Positions 43,110 to 52,202 of a stretch of DNA of 64,000 nt are shown in pieces (within the stretch, counting starts at the first letter, position 1; each line of letters starts with the position of its first letter). Source of the stretch: Taibaiella sp. (GTDB lineage: Bacteria; Bacteroidota; Bacteroidia; Chitinophagales; Chitinophagaceae). The stretch is from contig JACDGL010000006.1 in the NCBI GenBank assembly GCA_013815385.1, positions 1 through 64,000 of the forward strand, in the 5' to 3' direction. The notes beneath the pieces were generated by a model. That model was given only the letters and a program-made list of their open reading frames with translations. It had not been told where the DNA came from and did not search any database. The translations under genes were made by a program, and so were the position numbers.

Positions 43110-43140
43110 TTTGCCAGGGTGGCAAGGGGGTGCATCTTTG
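43110..43140 (+). promoter_or_regulatory. Promoter in front of the phage late remnant
   Basis: TTTG at 43110-43113, exactly 19 nt, CATCTTTG at 43133-43140 (one mismatch), 23 nt before the ATG at 43164. Confidence 0.6.
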
Positions 43141-43163
43141 TGTCCGAAATAACGGTTTTACCT

Positions 43164-44167
43164 ATGACCCCACCCGAAAAATTCAAAAAGATAGATAAGT
43201 CGTATGTCTTATCTGATAGCACTGTAAATGAATACGGCTTTCGCCTGCTTACCGATGGCTACCAGCTGGAAGCATTTAAAAAGAACCCTATTGGCTACTA
43301 CATGCACCGCCGCGAAGATGGCGTAGTGCTGAAATGGGACGACCTGTATATAGAAGACGATAAGGTAATGGGCACACCGGTTGTAAACCTTGCCAACGGG
43401 CGGGGTGAGCAAACCTGTGCAGAGGCGGAGAATGGTTTCTGAATGCTGCATCGGTAGGGCATATAGTAGTACTGGAATACAGTACCGAGCCTGAAATGAT
43501 GCTGCCCGGCCAGACTGGCCCCACTATAACCAAGTGGTACAATAAGGAATGCAGCCTGGTAGATATACCCGGTAACTGCAACGCCATTACCCGGCTTTAT
43601 GATGAGCAGGAGAACGAAATAAACCTTGCAGACCTTACCACCGGCAGCAGCATTATCCATTCTTACAAAACCAATATACTGCCACTGCTGCGTGCGGAAT
43701 TGAAAATGGATGGCGCCGATGATACAGCGCTGGTAGCTGCAATAAAAGAGCTGGTACTAAAGGCAGAACAGTCGGATATGCTGAGCGCAGGCAACCTGAA
43801 GCTGCATAGTGAAAAACAGGAATTGCAGCAGCAACTGGAAGAACTGCACACTGCACACACGCACTATGAAGTAACCGCCCTGCTGGAAGAAGCCCTTGAA
43901 AACAGAAAGATAACAAATGAGCTAAGACAGCAGCTTGCTGCCGACTATGCGCAAAATGTACCGGCACTTAAAACGCTGCTTGCGGCAATGCCAGCCTACC
44001 GGTCTATAGCAGAGCACATAAAAAATACCACGCGCGATAAAGTCGAGCTGCAATGGAAATGGGAAGATTACGAGACCCACGACCCTGCCGGCAAAAAACT
44101 GAAAGAACTAAAAGCCACAGACCCTGAAAAATACCGCCAGCTATTTACAGAACGCTTTGGAGAGTAA
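43164..44167 (+). pseudogene. Phage prohead protease-scaffold protein, frameshifted
   Basis: Frame 1 (ATG 43164) encodes the front of an HK97/Mu-type prohead protease, with the likely catalytic His in NPIGYYMHRRE, then VMGTPVVNLANGRGEQTCAE.ENGF, and ends at a TGA at 43440. Frame 2 resumes at 43439 with LNAASVGHIVVLEYS, where Ser is the expected nucleophile, and continues through a Gln/Glu-rich coiled-coil scaffold to 44167. One missing base at about 43439 explains everything. With repair the product is about 334 residues. As it stands, protease His and Ser are on different polypeptides. It directly precedes the major capsid gene. Confidence 0.82.
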
Positions 44168-44304
44168 GATCTCTTAAAACATTACCGGGCTAAGGGTGGA
44201 GGTTTTTCTTCTGGTAAATGCATTTTCATGCATCTTTTTTTCCTCACCCTTTTGCTCCGGTTATATCTACCAACCTTAATAAACACTATCAACCAATAGA
44301 TCCT

Positions 44305-45219
44305 ATGGCAATTCAAAAAGAAATATGGGAAGACCATATAGAGGGGAACCTCTTTAAAAACAATGAATTTTTACTTGCTTCAGCAGATGCCAGTCAGTAT
44401 GTGCTGCAAGGCAAGGTGGTGCACATACCCCAGGCCGGCGCAATCCCCGGCGTATCTGTAAACAGGAGCAGCCTGCCCGCTACAGTAGGCCAGCGTACCG
44501 ATACAGATGTAACCTATGAACTGGATGAGTACACTACAGACCCGATACTGATACCTAATGCAGATACTATAGAGCTAAGCTATAACAACCGCGAAAATGT
44601 GCTTGCTGAAAGCCAGGCGATCATCAGGCAGACGACCGCTGAGAACCTGCTGGTAACATGGGCGCCTTCCGCCTCTACCCATCTGATGCTGACAACTGGG
44701 GCATCAGTAACTGCGCACCTGGCAGGCACTACAGGCAACAGAAAGAAATTTGTAGTAAACGACCTGAAGTACGCACAACTGTTGCTCAACAAGCAGAACA
44801 TACCACTAGAGGACCGCTATGCACTCATAAGCGCCGATATGTTTCAGCAACTTACCGATGACATGTCACAAACACAATACCGTGATTTCAGTGTGGCATT
44901 TGATGCAAAGAACGGTATTGTAGGCAAGCTGTTTGGCTTCAATATTATCATGCGCAGCAGCGTATTGGTTTACTCTGATGATTCTACTCCAATAGTACGT
45001 GCAGCAGGTGCGGCAACAGCTGTTACTGATAACGATGCAGTGCTGTGCTGGCATACCCACGCGGTAGAGCGCGCTGTGGGTGATGTACTGTTCTTTGAAA
45101 AAACGGGCGATCCTCTTTACTATGGCGATGTGTACAGTGTATGCGTACGCATGGGTGGCCGTAAGCGCCGCAATGACGAGAAAGGGATCATTGCTATTGT
45201 ACAAAACCAGGCATCCTAA
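44305..45219 (+). CDS. Phage major capsid protein (Mu-like / HK97 fold)
   Basis: A 304-residue structural protein, apparently intact. It starts AIQKEIWEDHIEGNLF, with YVLQGKVVHIPQAGAIPGV, LDEYTTDPILIPNADTIELSY and the C-terminal FFEKTGDPLYYGDVYSVCVR followed by GGRKRRNDEKGI. This matches capsid proteins of Mu-like phages in Bacteroidota. The ATG at 44305 is preferred to 44218; the extra 29 residues are not capsid-like. It follows the broken protease-scaffold gene, the standard head-module order. No terminase or portal gene is present. Confidence 0.82.
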   Translation: MAIQKEIWEDHIEGNLFKNNEFLLASADASQYVLQGKVVHIPQAGAIPGVSVNRSSLPATVGQRTDTDVTYELDEYTTDPILIPNADTIELSYNNRENVLAESQAIIRQTTAENLLVTWAPSASTHLMLTTGASVTAHLAGTTGNRKKFVVNDLKYAQLLLNKQNIPLEDRYALISADMFQQLTDDMSQTQYRDFSVAFDAKNGIVGKLFGFNIIMRSSVLVYSDDSTPIVRAAGAATAVTDNDAVLCWHTHAVERAVGDVLFFEKTGDPLYYGDVYSVCVRMGGRKRRNDEKGIIAIVQNQAS

Positions 45220-45262
45220 TATTATTTATTCCTCCCCGGGTGGTTAGTTCAATAGCCGCATT

Positions 45263-45526
45263 ATGTTATCAGAAGTGAAGATATGGATACTGCTTGCCGC
45301 AGTGAGCGCAATGGCTGCCATAATAGGTTTTACCATTAAAGTGCTCACGAGCCAGGTAATCAACAGGCTGGACGAAATAGTCAATGAATTGAAACAGCTC
45401 ACCCGCAACAGCGCCATACAGGAGCAGCAGATAAAAGACATGCAGGAACAGAACAGGATGATACACCAGCGGCTCAATGACCACTCGGGCAGGATACGTA
45501 CTGTAGAAATGAAGTATGACCGCTGA
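45263..45526 (+). CDS. Small membrane-anchored coiled-coil phage protein (holin/spanin-like)
   Basis: An 87-residue protein: one N-terminal membrane helix (VKIWILLAAVSAMAAIIGF, about 5-25) followed by a helical coiled coil (LDEIVNELKQLTRN, QQIKDMQEQNRMIHQRL). Similar one-helix proteins (XhlA-like or accessory lysis proteins) sit near endolysin genes in phages. Its stop overlaps a possible ATG (45516) of the next frame. Confidence 0.7.
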   Translation: MLSEVKIWILLAAVSAMAAIIGFTIKVLTSQVINRLDEIVNELKQLTRNSAIQEQQIKDMQEQNRMIHQRLNDHSGRIRTVEMKYDR

Positions 45527-45581
45527 CATTAGCTACTACCTTATTAACTTTTTATCCAATTACCAATTACCTCCCCCAACC

Positions 45582-46010
45582 ATGATCTGTACAAAACTAA
45601 GAGCGCCCATAAAGGCTGCCCTCAGCCAGTTTGACCAGTATGTAGATGCGCATATAGATACGGCGTTGCATGTTACCACTGCTATAAAGAATATACTGGC
45701 ATCGCCGGTAGCAGATATACTAACTGCTATCATACCCGGCACCCTCGATGACACGATACGCACTAAGCTGGTTGCCGCGCTTGACAAAGCAATAGAAGCG
45801 CTGACCATTGCGGACAACTGTAAGCAATGCACAACAATAGAGGACAAGCTGCAATGCTTTATACAACAAATAAGGCAGCGGGATCCGCAACTACAGGATG
45901 CGCTATTGCAAAAGCTCGCCAGTCTGCTTGCCGGCCAGTTAGATGGCGGCCGTCTGAAGCAGGCGATCTACGATCTATATACCCAGGCCAAATACATTAC
46001 TACCAAGTAA
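45582..46010 (+). CDS. Hypothetical phage protein
   Basis: A 142-residue, mostly helical, soluble protein starting MICTKLRAPIKAALSQF and including the Cys-containing TIADNCKQCTTIEDKLQCF. No known motif was recognised. An upstream in-frame ATG at 45516 overlaps the preceding gene and would add 22 residues; the start at 45582 is a judgement. Position between the coiled-coil protein and the endolysin argues for a phage-late function. Confidence 0.65.
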   Translation: MICTKLRAPIKAALSQFDQYVDAHIDTALHVTTAIKNILASPVADILTAIIPGTLDDTIRTKLVAALDKAIEALTIADNCKQCTTIEDKLQCFIQQIRQRDPQLQDALLQKLASLLAGQLDGGRLKQAIYDLYTQAKYITTK

Positions 46011-46073
46011 GTTACTATAAGCGCGTGTACCGCTATCTCCATCTCCCTCTTTTCATTTTTCAATAATATAATA

Positions 46074-46613
46074 ATGATAAATACCCCACCTGTAAACCTT
46101 CGGGATGAGATAGCCGGTACCGCGCCTATTGCTATGCATGCTTTAAACATAGCGCAAGGCCAACTGGGGCAATCAGAGCAACCAATAGGCAGCAATAGCG
46201 GCCCTATGGTAGATGCTTATCTGGCGGCAACCGGGCTTAGGCCGGGCTATGCATGGTGCCAGTCATTTGTGTACTGGTGCTACCAGCAGGCTGCAATGCA
46301 ATTGCACCAGACCAATCCCGTAAGAAAAACGGCAGGCGCTATGGCTTGCTGGTATAAAGCGCTGCCAGCTATGCGGATAACAAAACCGGAAGCATTGCAG
46401 CATCCCTTGCTGATAGGCCCCGGTACTCAATTCATATTGGACTATGGGCATGGAGAAGGGCACACCGGGATCGTAGAAAGAACAGAAGGCCTGGTGATAC
46501 ATACCATAGAAGGCAATAGCAATACCGATGGCAGCCGCGAAGGATACGAAGTAGTGCGCCACAAACGCAGTATAGACGATAAGTTGCTGATCGGCTTTAT
46601 AAAATATTCCTAA
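46074..46613 (+). CDS. CHAP/NlpC-like endolysin (cell-wall amidase)
   Basis: A 179-residue protein with a cysteine-peptidase core: catalytic Cys in YAWCQSFVYWCYQQA, His in EGHTGIVERTEG, and a following polar block HTIEGNSNTDGSREGYEV. An N-terminal helix (MHALNIAQGQLGQSEQP) resembles TIGR02594-type proteins. It cleaves peptidoglycan, consistent with a phage lysis enzyme. No signal peptide, so release would need a holin. Appears intact. Confidence 0.82.
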   Translation: MINTPPVNLRDEIAGTAPIAMHALNIAQGQLGQSEQPIGSNSGPMVDAYLAATGLRPGYAWCQSFVYWCYQQAAMQLHQTNPVRKTAGAMACWYKALPAMRITKPEALQHPLLIGPGTQFILDYGHGEGHTGIVERTEGLVIHTIEGNSNTDGSREGYEVVRHKRSIDDKLLIGFIKYS

Positions 46614-46632
46614 CGCAATAATATTTAACACA

Positions 46633-46803
46633 ATGGACGAAGATATCCAATCCTATTTTGAAAATCATCCGGACACAGATGTATTTCATTTTACCGCCGA
46701 TGGCTTTGCATTCTTTAAAAAGGATGATGCGCATAACCATGCCAATAGCCTTGACGATAATGAAGTGCGCACTATAAGCCGCGATGAAATAGAAACCGAA
46801 TAA
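46633..46803 (+). CDS. Small acidic phage protein
   Basis: A 56-residue frame from the ATG at 46633 to TAA at 46803: MDEDIQSYFENHPDTDVFHF, then TADGFAFFKKDDAHNHAN and an acidic end. It lies 23 nt before the tail-sheath gene on the same strand and is fully open. Short proteins with a DGxxFFxxxDAxNHAxSL pattern commonly precede sheath genes in Bacteroidota Mu-like phages (from memory, not checked). Confidence 0.65.
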   Translation: MDEDIQSYFENHPDTDVFHFTADGFAFFKKDDAHNHANSLDDNEVRTISRDEIETE

Positions 46804-46826
46804 TTAAAAGCTAAACAAAAAACTAA

Positions 46827-48015
46827 ATGGCATTACCTAATGTAAATATAACCCTGGCCAATGGCACACTGGGGCAAACACTGCAGACCGCAGATGGGGT
46901 GGCAGGCATAGTGCTTACTGGCGCCACAGAAGGCACGGTAACAGCAGGCACACCGTTCACAATACAGAGCCTGGCCAATGCGCAGGCCTTAGGCCTTACG
47001 CAAACCAACAATGCCTATGCGCTGAAGCACATACAGGAATACTTTAATGAGGCTGGCAATGGGGCTACACTCTATGTGCTCATAGTACCCAACACACTAA
47101 AGGTGACCAATGTTTGTGACCAGACGAATGTTAATGGTGCAGTAAAGCTGCTCAATTATGCCGGCGGGGTTATACGCCTGCTGGGCATAGCGATAGATGA
47201 TACCCAGGTGGGCACTATTACGGTAACAAACGGACTGAATGCAGATGTGTACACTGCGCTGGCCAGCATGCAGGCGATGGCTACAACCTACTTCGGGCAG
47301 CAAACACCTTTTCGTGCGGTGATAGGTGGTACCAGTTTCAGCGGCACTGCTACTGCGCTTACCAACCAGACCACTAATGCCAGCAACCGGGTTTCTATAG
47401 TGATCGGAGATACGATAAGTACAGGCCCTAATGCCGCAGTAGGTTTGTTACTCGGCCGCTTGTCTGCAATACCCGTACAGCGAAAAGTATCGCGGGTAAA
47501 GACCGGGCAGTTGACTACGCTTGCTGCATATATAAATGGTACAGATGCTGCAAAGTACACATCAACCGCTACAGTACATGACAGGGGCTATATTACCTTC
47601 CGCACTTTTTCGGGCAAGAGCGGTTATTTCTTTACTGGCGATGATACCTGCAAAGCTGCCACAGATGATTATAATGTGCTGGCAAGGGGCAGGGTCATAG
47701 ACAAAGCAGATACTGGCTTATGCCACTTATGTAAATGAGATAGATAACGAAGTACTGGTAAACCCCGATGGCACACTAAACGCCGGGTACTGTAAATACA
47801 TGGAACAGCAGATCATTAACCAGGTAAACCTGGCAATGACGGCACACAATGAAATAAGCAGTGTGAAATGCTATGTAGACCCTGCCCAGAATGTACTGGC
47901 TACAAACAAAGTAGTAATAGTGCTGAAAATAATACCCGTTGGCTACAGCAGCACTAATGACTGCCTTTGGAAGGAATTAATTATTCTGGAATACACACGA
48001 ATATTTAAAAGTTGA
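46827..48015 (+). pseudogene. Phage tail sheath protein (DUF2586-like), frameshifted and 3'-truncated
   Basis: Frame 0 (ATG 46827) encodes most of a contractile tail sheath: MALPNVNITLANGTLGQT, QTADGVAGIVLTGA, FNEAGNGATLYVL, AYINGTDAAKYTSTATVHD and GYFFTGDDTCKAATDDY, ending wrongly at TGA 47736-47738. The correct C-terminal part continues in frame 1 from 47710: ILAYATYVNEIDNEVLVNPD, GYCKYMEQQIINQVN, VVIVLKIIPVGYSST. One extra or two missing bases at about 47709 cause the shift. At about 47957 the phage sequence ends abruptly, before the expected final dozen residues, and the frame runs into the convergent aminotransferase gene. Non-functional as a sheath. Confidence 0.85.
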
Positions 48016-49147
48016 TTTTATTAACACAGTCCTTAACTAGAGCAATTATATAGTCTATATTAATATCAGTAAGTTCATAAAACATAGGTAACCTTACCAG
48101 GCATGCACTATAATGATCACTATATTCTAAAATACGTTTATCATGTTTATCATGGTAGTAATCAGAAGAGTGTAGCGATAGATAATGGAATACAGCGTTA
48201 ATATTATGTTCTTTTAATGTTTCAATAATGGTAGCGCGTTGCGCAGCATTATGGCACACTACATAAAACATATGCGCATTGTTGGTAGCATTGTCGGCTA
48301 TATAGGGTAGCTGTAGTAAGCCCTTTTGCTCCAGTGGTGCTAATGCCTTATAATATTTTTGCCATATTTGCTTCCGCTTTTTCTGTATGTCATCCATATT
48401 TTCTAATTGCGCATACAGAAATGCAGCAATAATATCAGATGGCAGGTAAGAACTGCCTACATCCACCCAACCATATTTGTCTATTTCACCCCTAAAGAAT
48501 GCAGATCTGTTGGTACCCTTTTCACGTATTATTTCGGCGCGTGCTATAAACCGGTCATCATTTATTACCAGCATACCCCCTTCTCCCGACATTATGTTTT
48601 TCGTTTCATGAAAAGAGAATGCAGCCAGATGTCCTATACTGCCAAGCGGCCTGCCTTTATAATAGCTATCTACTGCCTGTGCAGCATCTTCTATTACATA
48701 CAAGCCATGCTTATCTGCTATAGCCATAATCTTATCCATATCGCAGGCTATACCGGCATAGTGTACGGGAACAATGGCTTTAGTTCTTGGCGTAATCAGA
48801 GCATCTATTTTATCTGCATCTATGTTGGGGTTTTCAGCGCTGCTATCGGCAAATACAATTTTGGCCCCACGCAATACAAAAGCATTGGCGGTAGATACAA
48901 ATGTGTAGGAAGGCATTATTACCTCATCACCTGCTTGTATATTTATCAGCAGTGCCGCCATTTCCAGCGCATCTGTACAGGAGGTTGTGAGCAGGCATTT
49001 TTTGAAGTGAAATCTGTTTTCAAAAAAGGCATGGCATTTTTTCGTAAATATGCCATCACCCGATATTTTACCCGACAATACTGCCTGGTATATATAGTGC
49101 CCTTCTTTTCCGGTTAAGTAAGGCTTGTTGAAGCCAATATGTTCCAT
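48005..49147 (-). CDS. DegT/DnrJ/EryC1/StrS sugar aminotransferase (WecE/RffA-like)
   Basis: A 380-residue PLP enzyme, fold type I. The PLP-lysine is Lys183 in AFSFHETKNIMSGEGG; also TSCTDALEMAALLI, MPSYTFVSTANAFVLRGA and VIEDAAQAVDSYYKGRPLG. The HETKN variant is typical of WecE/RffA, which makes dTDP-4-amino-4,6-dideoxygalactose. It is the last gene of the minus-strand glycan cassette. Its last codons overlap by 11 nt the out-of-place end of the phage sheath frame, marking the prophage-host junction. Confidence 0.9.
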   Translation of the reverse strand: MEHIGFNKPYLTGKEGHYIYQAVLSGKISGDGIFTKKCHAFFENRFHFKKCLLTTSCTDALEMAALLINIQAGDEVIMPSYTFVSTANAFVLRGAKIVFADSSAENPNIDADKIDALITPRTKAIVPVHYAGIACDMDKIMAIADKHGLYVIEDAAQAVDSYYKGRPLGSIGHLAAFSFHETKNIMSGEGGMLVINDDRFIARAEIIREKGTNRSAFFRGEIDKYGWVDVGSSYLPSDIIAAFLYAQLENMDDIQKKRKQIWQKYYKALAPLEQKGLLQLPYIADNATNNAHMFYVVCHNAAQRATIIETLKEHNINAVFHYLSLHSSDYYHDKHDKRILEYSDHYSACLVRLPMFYELTDINIDYIIALVKDCVNKINF

Positions 49148-49148
49148 A

Positions 49149-50063
49149 CTATTTTATTAATTGCGCAATACCAAATCCTGTTTTACCATAGCCATTCCCA
49201 TTATACAACATATATCGTTCACCTTCATGGTCAAAAATAAAGGGATAACAGATCATTTCGCTATCCCATCCATCTTGTGATACATCTATTCCGGCTTCAG
49301 TATCTTTTCGTGTCCATGTAAAGCCATCAGGAGAATCTGCATATCCGATTCTATATGTCGAAATATCGCCATTGCCCCTATAGGAGTACCACATTTGGTA
49401 AATCTCATCACTTTTTATCACAAAAGGCTTAGATAAGGCATATTCATTCTTGTGTTCTAAATTAATATGTATATGCTTTGTTCTGTTCCAGTGAATAGCA
49501 TCTTTACTTTCAGCATATTTTATTACATGCGCCATCTCATTTTGAACACTTCCCCATTTTAAATTCGAGCCATACCACATTCTGTATATGCCATTCTCAC
49601 ATAATATTGATGGGTATGAAATGGAAAAAGGATCTTCATCACTCCGGTCCATTACTGGGGCTTGGCTATGTTTTTCATAAATCTGTTTTTGTTGGTTCCA
49701 AACTGCAAGGCCAATGGTATTGAGCCAAGGGACAGTTACTTTTAAATTCCAACCTAAGTAGTATAAGTATTTTTTGTAATCTACATTAATTAAATAACTC
49801 ATTGCAACGCCGCTATCATCAAATAATCCTGGATCTCCAGGGCATAAGACAGGCTTATCCGACACATTTATTACATTGAATTCACTTGTAAAATCCACAT
49901 CAGCATACCCTATATAGGATTTGCTCTTATTATTTCTACATGTAAAGTATATTCTAAATATATTTTTGGAAATATATTCAGCAAATGGATTTGCTGCATG
50001 AGAAACCATCCATTCGAAATAGTTATTAGGGGTAAATATATTTTTTAGTTTAATCCACTTCAT
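49149..50063 (-). CDS. Glycoside hydrolase family 43-like beta-propeller protein
   Basis: A 304-residue soluble protein without signal peptide. Repeated strand motifs IYRMWYGSNLKWG, IYQMWYSYRGNG and YRIGYADSPDGFTWTRKD are typical of five-bladed GH43/GH32-like propellers. Such proteins occur inside surface-glycan biosynthesis loci, often without demonstrated hydrolase activity. Its start overlaps the upstream methyltransferase stop by 4 nt. AT-rich codon use shared with the cassette. Confidence 0.72.
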   Translation of the reverse strand: MKWIKLKNIFTPNNYFEWMVSHAANPFAEYISKNIFRIYFTCRNNKSKSYIGYADVDFTSEFNVINVSDKPVLCPGDPGLFDDSGVAMSYLINVDYKKYLYYLGWNLKVTVPWLNTIGLAVWNQQKQIYEKHSQAPVMDRSDEDPFSISYPSILCENGIYRMWYGSNLKWGSVQNEMAHVIKYAESKDAIHWNRTKHIHINLEHKNEYALSKPFVIKSDEIYQMWYSYRGNGDISTYRIGYADSPDGFTWTRKDTEAGIDVSQDGWDSEMICYPFIFDHEGERYMLYNGNGYGKTGFGIAQLIK

Positions 50064-50788
50064 TTTTTCAACTCACAATAAATGACCATAGAGTTATTAT
50101 TTTTTTTATTAATTTTTTGGATAATGTGAAACGGAAACATAGTGAAATTGTTAAGGAAGAATTTAAAATACCATGGAAATGTAGTTTTAAATTTTATATT
50201 TCTGTTTCCAGACAGTACAGTTTGTTCTTGTTTTGAAAGATTTTGTTTATAACCTTCATTATTTTTAACGATACGATTACTTAGGCTTAATAATAAGTTG
50301 GATATAGGATAATTTAAGCCCGCAATATCAGATATTTTTAAATCAAAATTTTTCGCTAATATTTTAAAATCGTTGAAAGTATATCTTTTAAAGTGGCCTG
50401 CAATTTCATCTTCTATTCCCCAATACTTCATATTAGAAGGTACAAAGACAGCAATTGAGCCATTATGATTTAATGCGCTTTTGCAAACTTCAAAATATTT
50501 ATTAACTGTAAAAGCATCTAAATGCTCAATAACCATGCAAGAAATTATATAATCATATTTTTCGTTATTATTTTGTATTAGGAAATTATCATTAATGATT
50601 TGATAATCTTGTTTTAGCACATATTTCTTATTAAGTTCCAAATTATTTTTACATGCACTTTCATTTAAATCATAACCTTTACCTTTCATTCCTTTGCCTA
50701 ACAAGAGATTTGAAATATAGCCATTGCCACTTCCTATTTCGCAAAATGTTTTAGGTTTTAATTTTTCAATTCTTTCTTTCAAATACAT
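50060..50788 (-). CDS. Class I SAM methyltransferase of the glycan cassette, N-terminus disturbed
   Basis: A 242-residue methyltransferase with motif I TFCEIGSGNGYISNLLL, IISCMVIEHL, FVPSNMKYWGIEDEIAGHF and a C-terminal FKTTFPWYFKFFLNNF. The first ATG is at 50788 (a TTG at 50797 is possible). In the same frame, sequence upstream reads LAPGNILQ, which fits the usual beginning of this methyltransferase group but is now fused to the truncated PhyH gene. So the native N-terminus seems to have been lost by deletion. All catalytic motifs are present. Confidence 0.78.
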   Translation of the reverse strand: MYLKERIEKLKPKTFCEIGSGNGYISNLLLGKGMKGKGYDLNESACKNNLELNKKYVLKQDYQIINDNFLIQNNNEKYDYIISCMVIEHLDAFTVNKYFEVCKSALNHNGSIAVFVPSNMKYWGIEDEIAGHFKRYTFNDFKILAKNFDLKISDIAGLNYPISNLLLSLSNRIVKNNEGYKQNLSKQEQTVLSGNRNIKFKTTFPWYFKFFLNNFTMFPFHIIQKINKKNNNSMVIYCELKK

Positions 50789-51224
50789 TTTTTGCAAAAT
50801 GTTTCCAGGAGCTAATAAAATCTTGATATGGCAAATCTCTATGCCAAGAATTTTGATGGTGAGTTTGTTGGGGCATATTAATTATGCCATTTTGAAGATG
50901 GAGAATAAAATAACTTCCGAGTACTTTTTTAACTACATCTAATAAAACGTCATTCGTAATTAAATTTAGAAAGTATGCATCATAAACAAAAGGTAACCGA
51001 GCTAGATACAACTCATTTATAGACTCCAACTCATTAATAGAACACTCATTTGTTTGAACCGTATAAACGTCATCCAGTTTTACTTTTGCAATATTTAGTT
51101 CATCTTGGGATAAAACATTTTCGATTATACAATATCCAAGTATTGATAGTTCTTCAACATATTTATCTACGTTATTATCCCTTATTGTAATTTGGTTTGT
51201 AATTCCAAAGGTTTTGGCTTTCAT
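50766..51224 (-). pseudogene. Phytanoyl-CoA dioxygenase-like (PhyH) protein, truncated
   Basis: A 152-residue frame. The front is PhyH-like: LGYCIIENVLSQDEL and, near the end, SWHRDLPYQDFISS containing the iron-binding His128 and Asp130. PhyH proteins are about 250-290 residues and need a distal His and an Arg for iron and 2-oxoglutarate; these are absent. After ISS the frame continues as a short unrelated tail that overlaps the methyltransferase start by 23 nt. This is the pattern of a deletion that removed the PhyH C-terminus and the methyltransferase N-terminus. Confidence 0.7.
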
Positions 51225-51254
51225 TCACTTCATATTTATTCAATTATTAAATAT

Positions 51255-52190
51255 TCAATTTAATCTCTTATCAATAAGAAACTTTGGCCTGTTTTTAGTT
51301 TGTTCAAATGTTTTCCCGATATATATACCAGATATTCCAACACTAGTTAAAAGAATTCCAGTTGAAAATAAAAGTACTACTATCAAACTTGCCCAACCAG
51401 ACATAAATCCAACAACAAAATACAAAAAAATAATTATAATAATTGAAATAAAAGAAAGAATTGAAAGGAATATTCCAATCGTCACATTTATTCTTAAGAG
51501 TTTGTCAGATTGGGAAGTTACCCCATTTAGTGCGTGTAAAAGAAGTTTTGAAAAGTTGTAACTGCTCTTACCCTCATATCTTTTTTTATGTTCTATTTCT
51601 ACATATGTGTTATTAAAACCTATCCAACGTAATACCATTAAATAATGGCGTTGGTAATCATTATAAGAACAAAATGCATCTACGGCCTTCCGGGTTAATA
51701 AGCTGAATGACCCAACATTACTATGAGATTTCCAATCTTTATTATCAATTAGAGAATTAAATATTGTATTAAAGAAATTAGCGGTAATGTTTTTCCAAAA
51801 GCCGTGTACTCGATCGTTCTTGTAAGTATAAACAATATCAAACCCTTCACAAGATTTTTTATATAATACTGGTATGTATACTGGGTCATCTTGCAAGTCA
51901 CAATCCATTACAACTACGTAGTTACCTAAAGCATTCTCAATCCCAGCAGTTATTGCAAAGTGTTGCCCAAAATTCCTACTTAGTTTGATACCTTTTACTC
52001 TTTTATCCTTTGTGCATACTTCCTCAATTCTGCCCCAGGAATCATCAGGGCTTCCGTCTTCAACAAGAATGATCTCGAAATCGTCAGTAATTTTTGTAAC
52101 CTCCTCTGTGATCCTCTTTACCAGTTCATGAACTATTTTTTCAGCCTTATATACAGGGCTTACAATAGATAGGAGAGGTGTATTATCCAT
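51255..52190 (-). CDS. Family 2 glycosyltransferase with C-terminal membrane helices (GtrB/DPM1-like)
   Basis: A 311-residue protein. GT-A domain: LSIVSPVYKAEK, IILVEDGSPDDSW, YVVVMDCDLQDDP (DxD-like) and a KKRYEGKSSYNFSKLL block. Two C-terminal membrane helices follow (about 235-260 and 270-290). This is the polyprenyl-phosphate glycosyltransferase (GtrB, DPM1) layout, which attaches a sugar to undecaprenyl phosphate. AT-rich cassette member. Confidence 0.9.
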   Translation of the reverse strand: MDNTPLLSIVSPVYKAEKIVHELVKRITEEVTKITDDFEIILVEDGSPDDSWGRIEEVCTKDKRVKGIKLSRNFGQHFAITAGIENALGNYVVVMDCDLQDDPVYIPVLYKKSCEGFDIVYTYKNDRVHGFWKNITANFFNTIFNSLIDNKDWKSHSNVGSFSLLTRKAVDAFCSYNDYQRHYLMVLRWIGFNNTYVEIEHKKRYEGKSSYNFSKLLLHALNGVTSQSDKLLRINVTIGIFLSILSFISIIIIIFLYFVVGFMSGWASLIVVLLFSTGILLTSVGISGIYIGKTFEQTKNRPKFLIDKRLN

Positions 52191-52202
52191 TTAGCAATAA
52201 AT

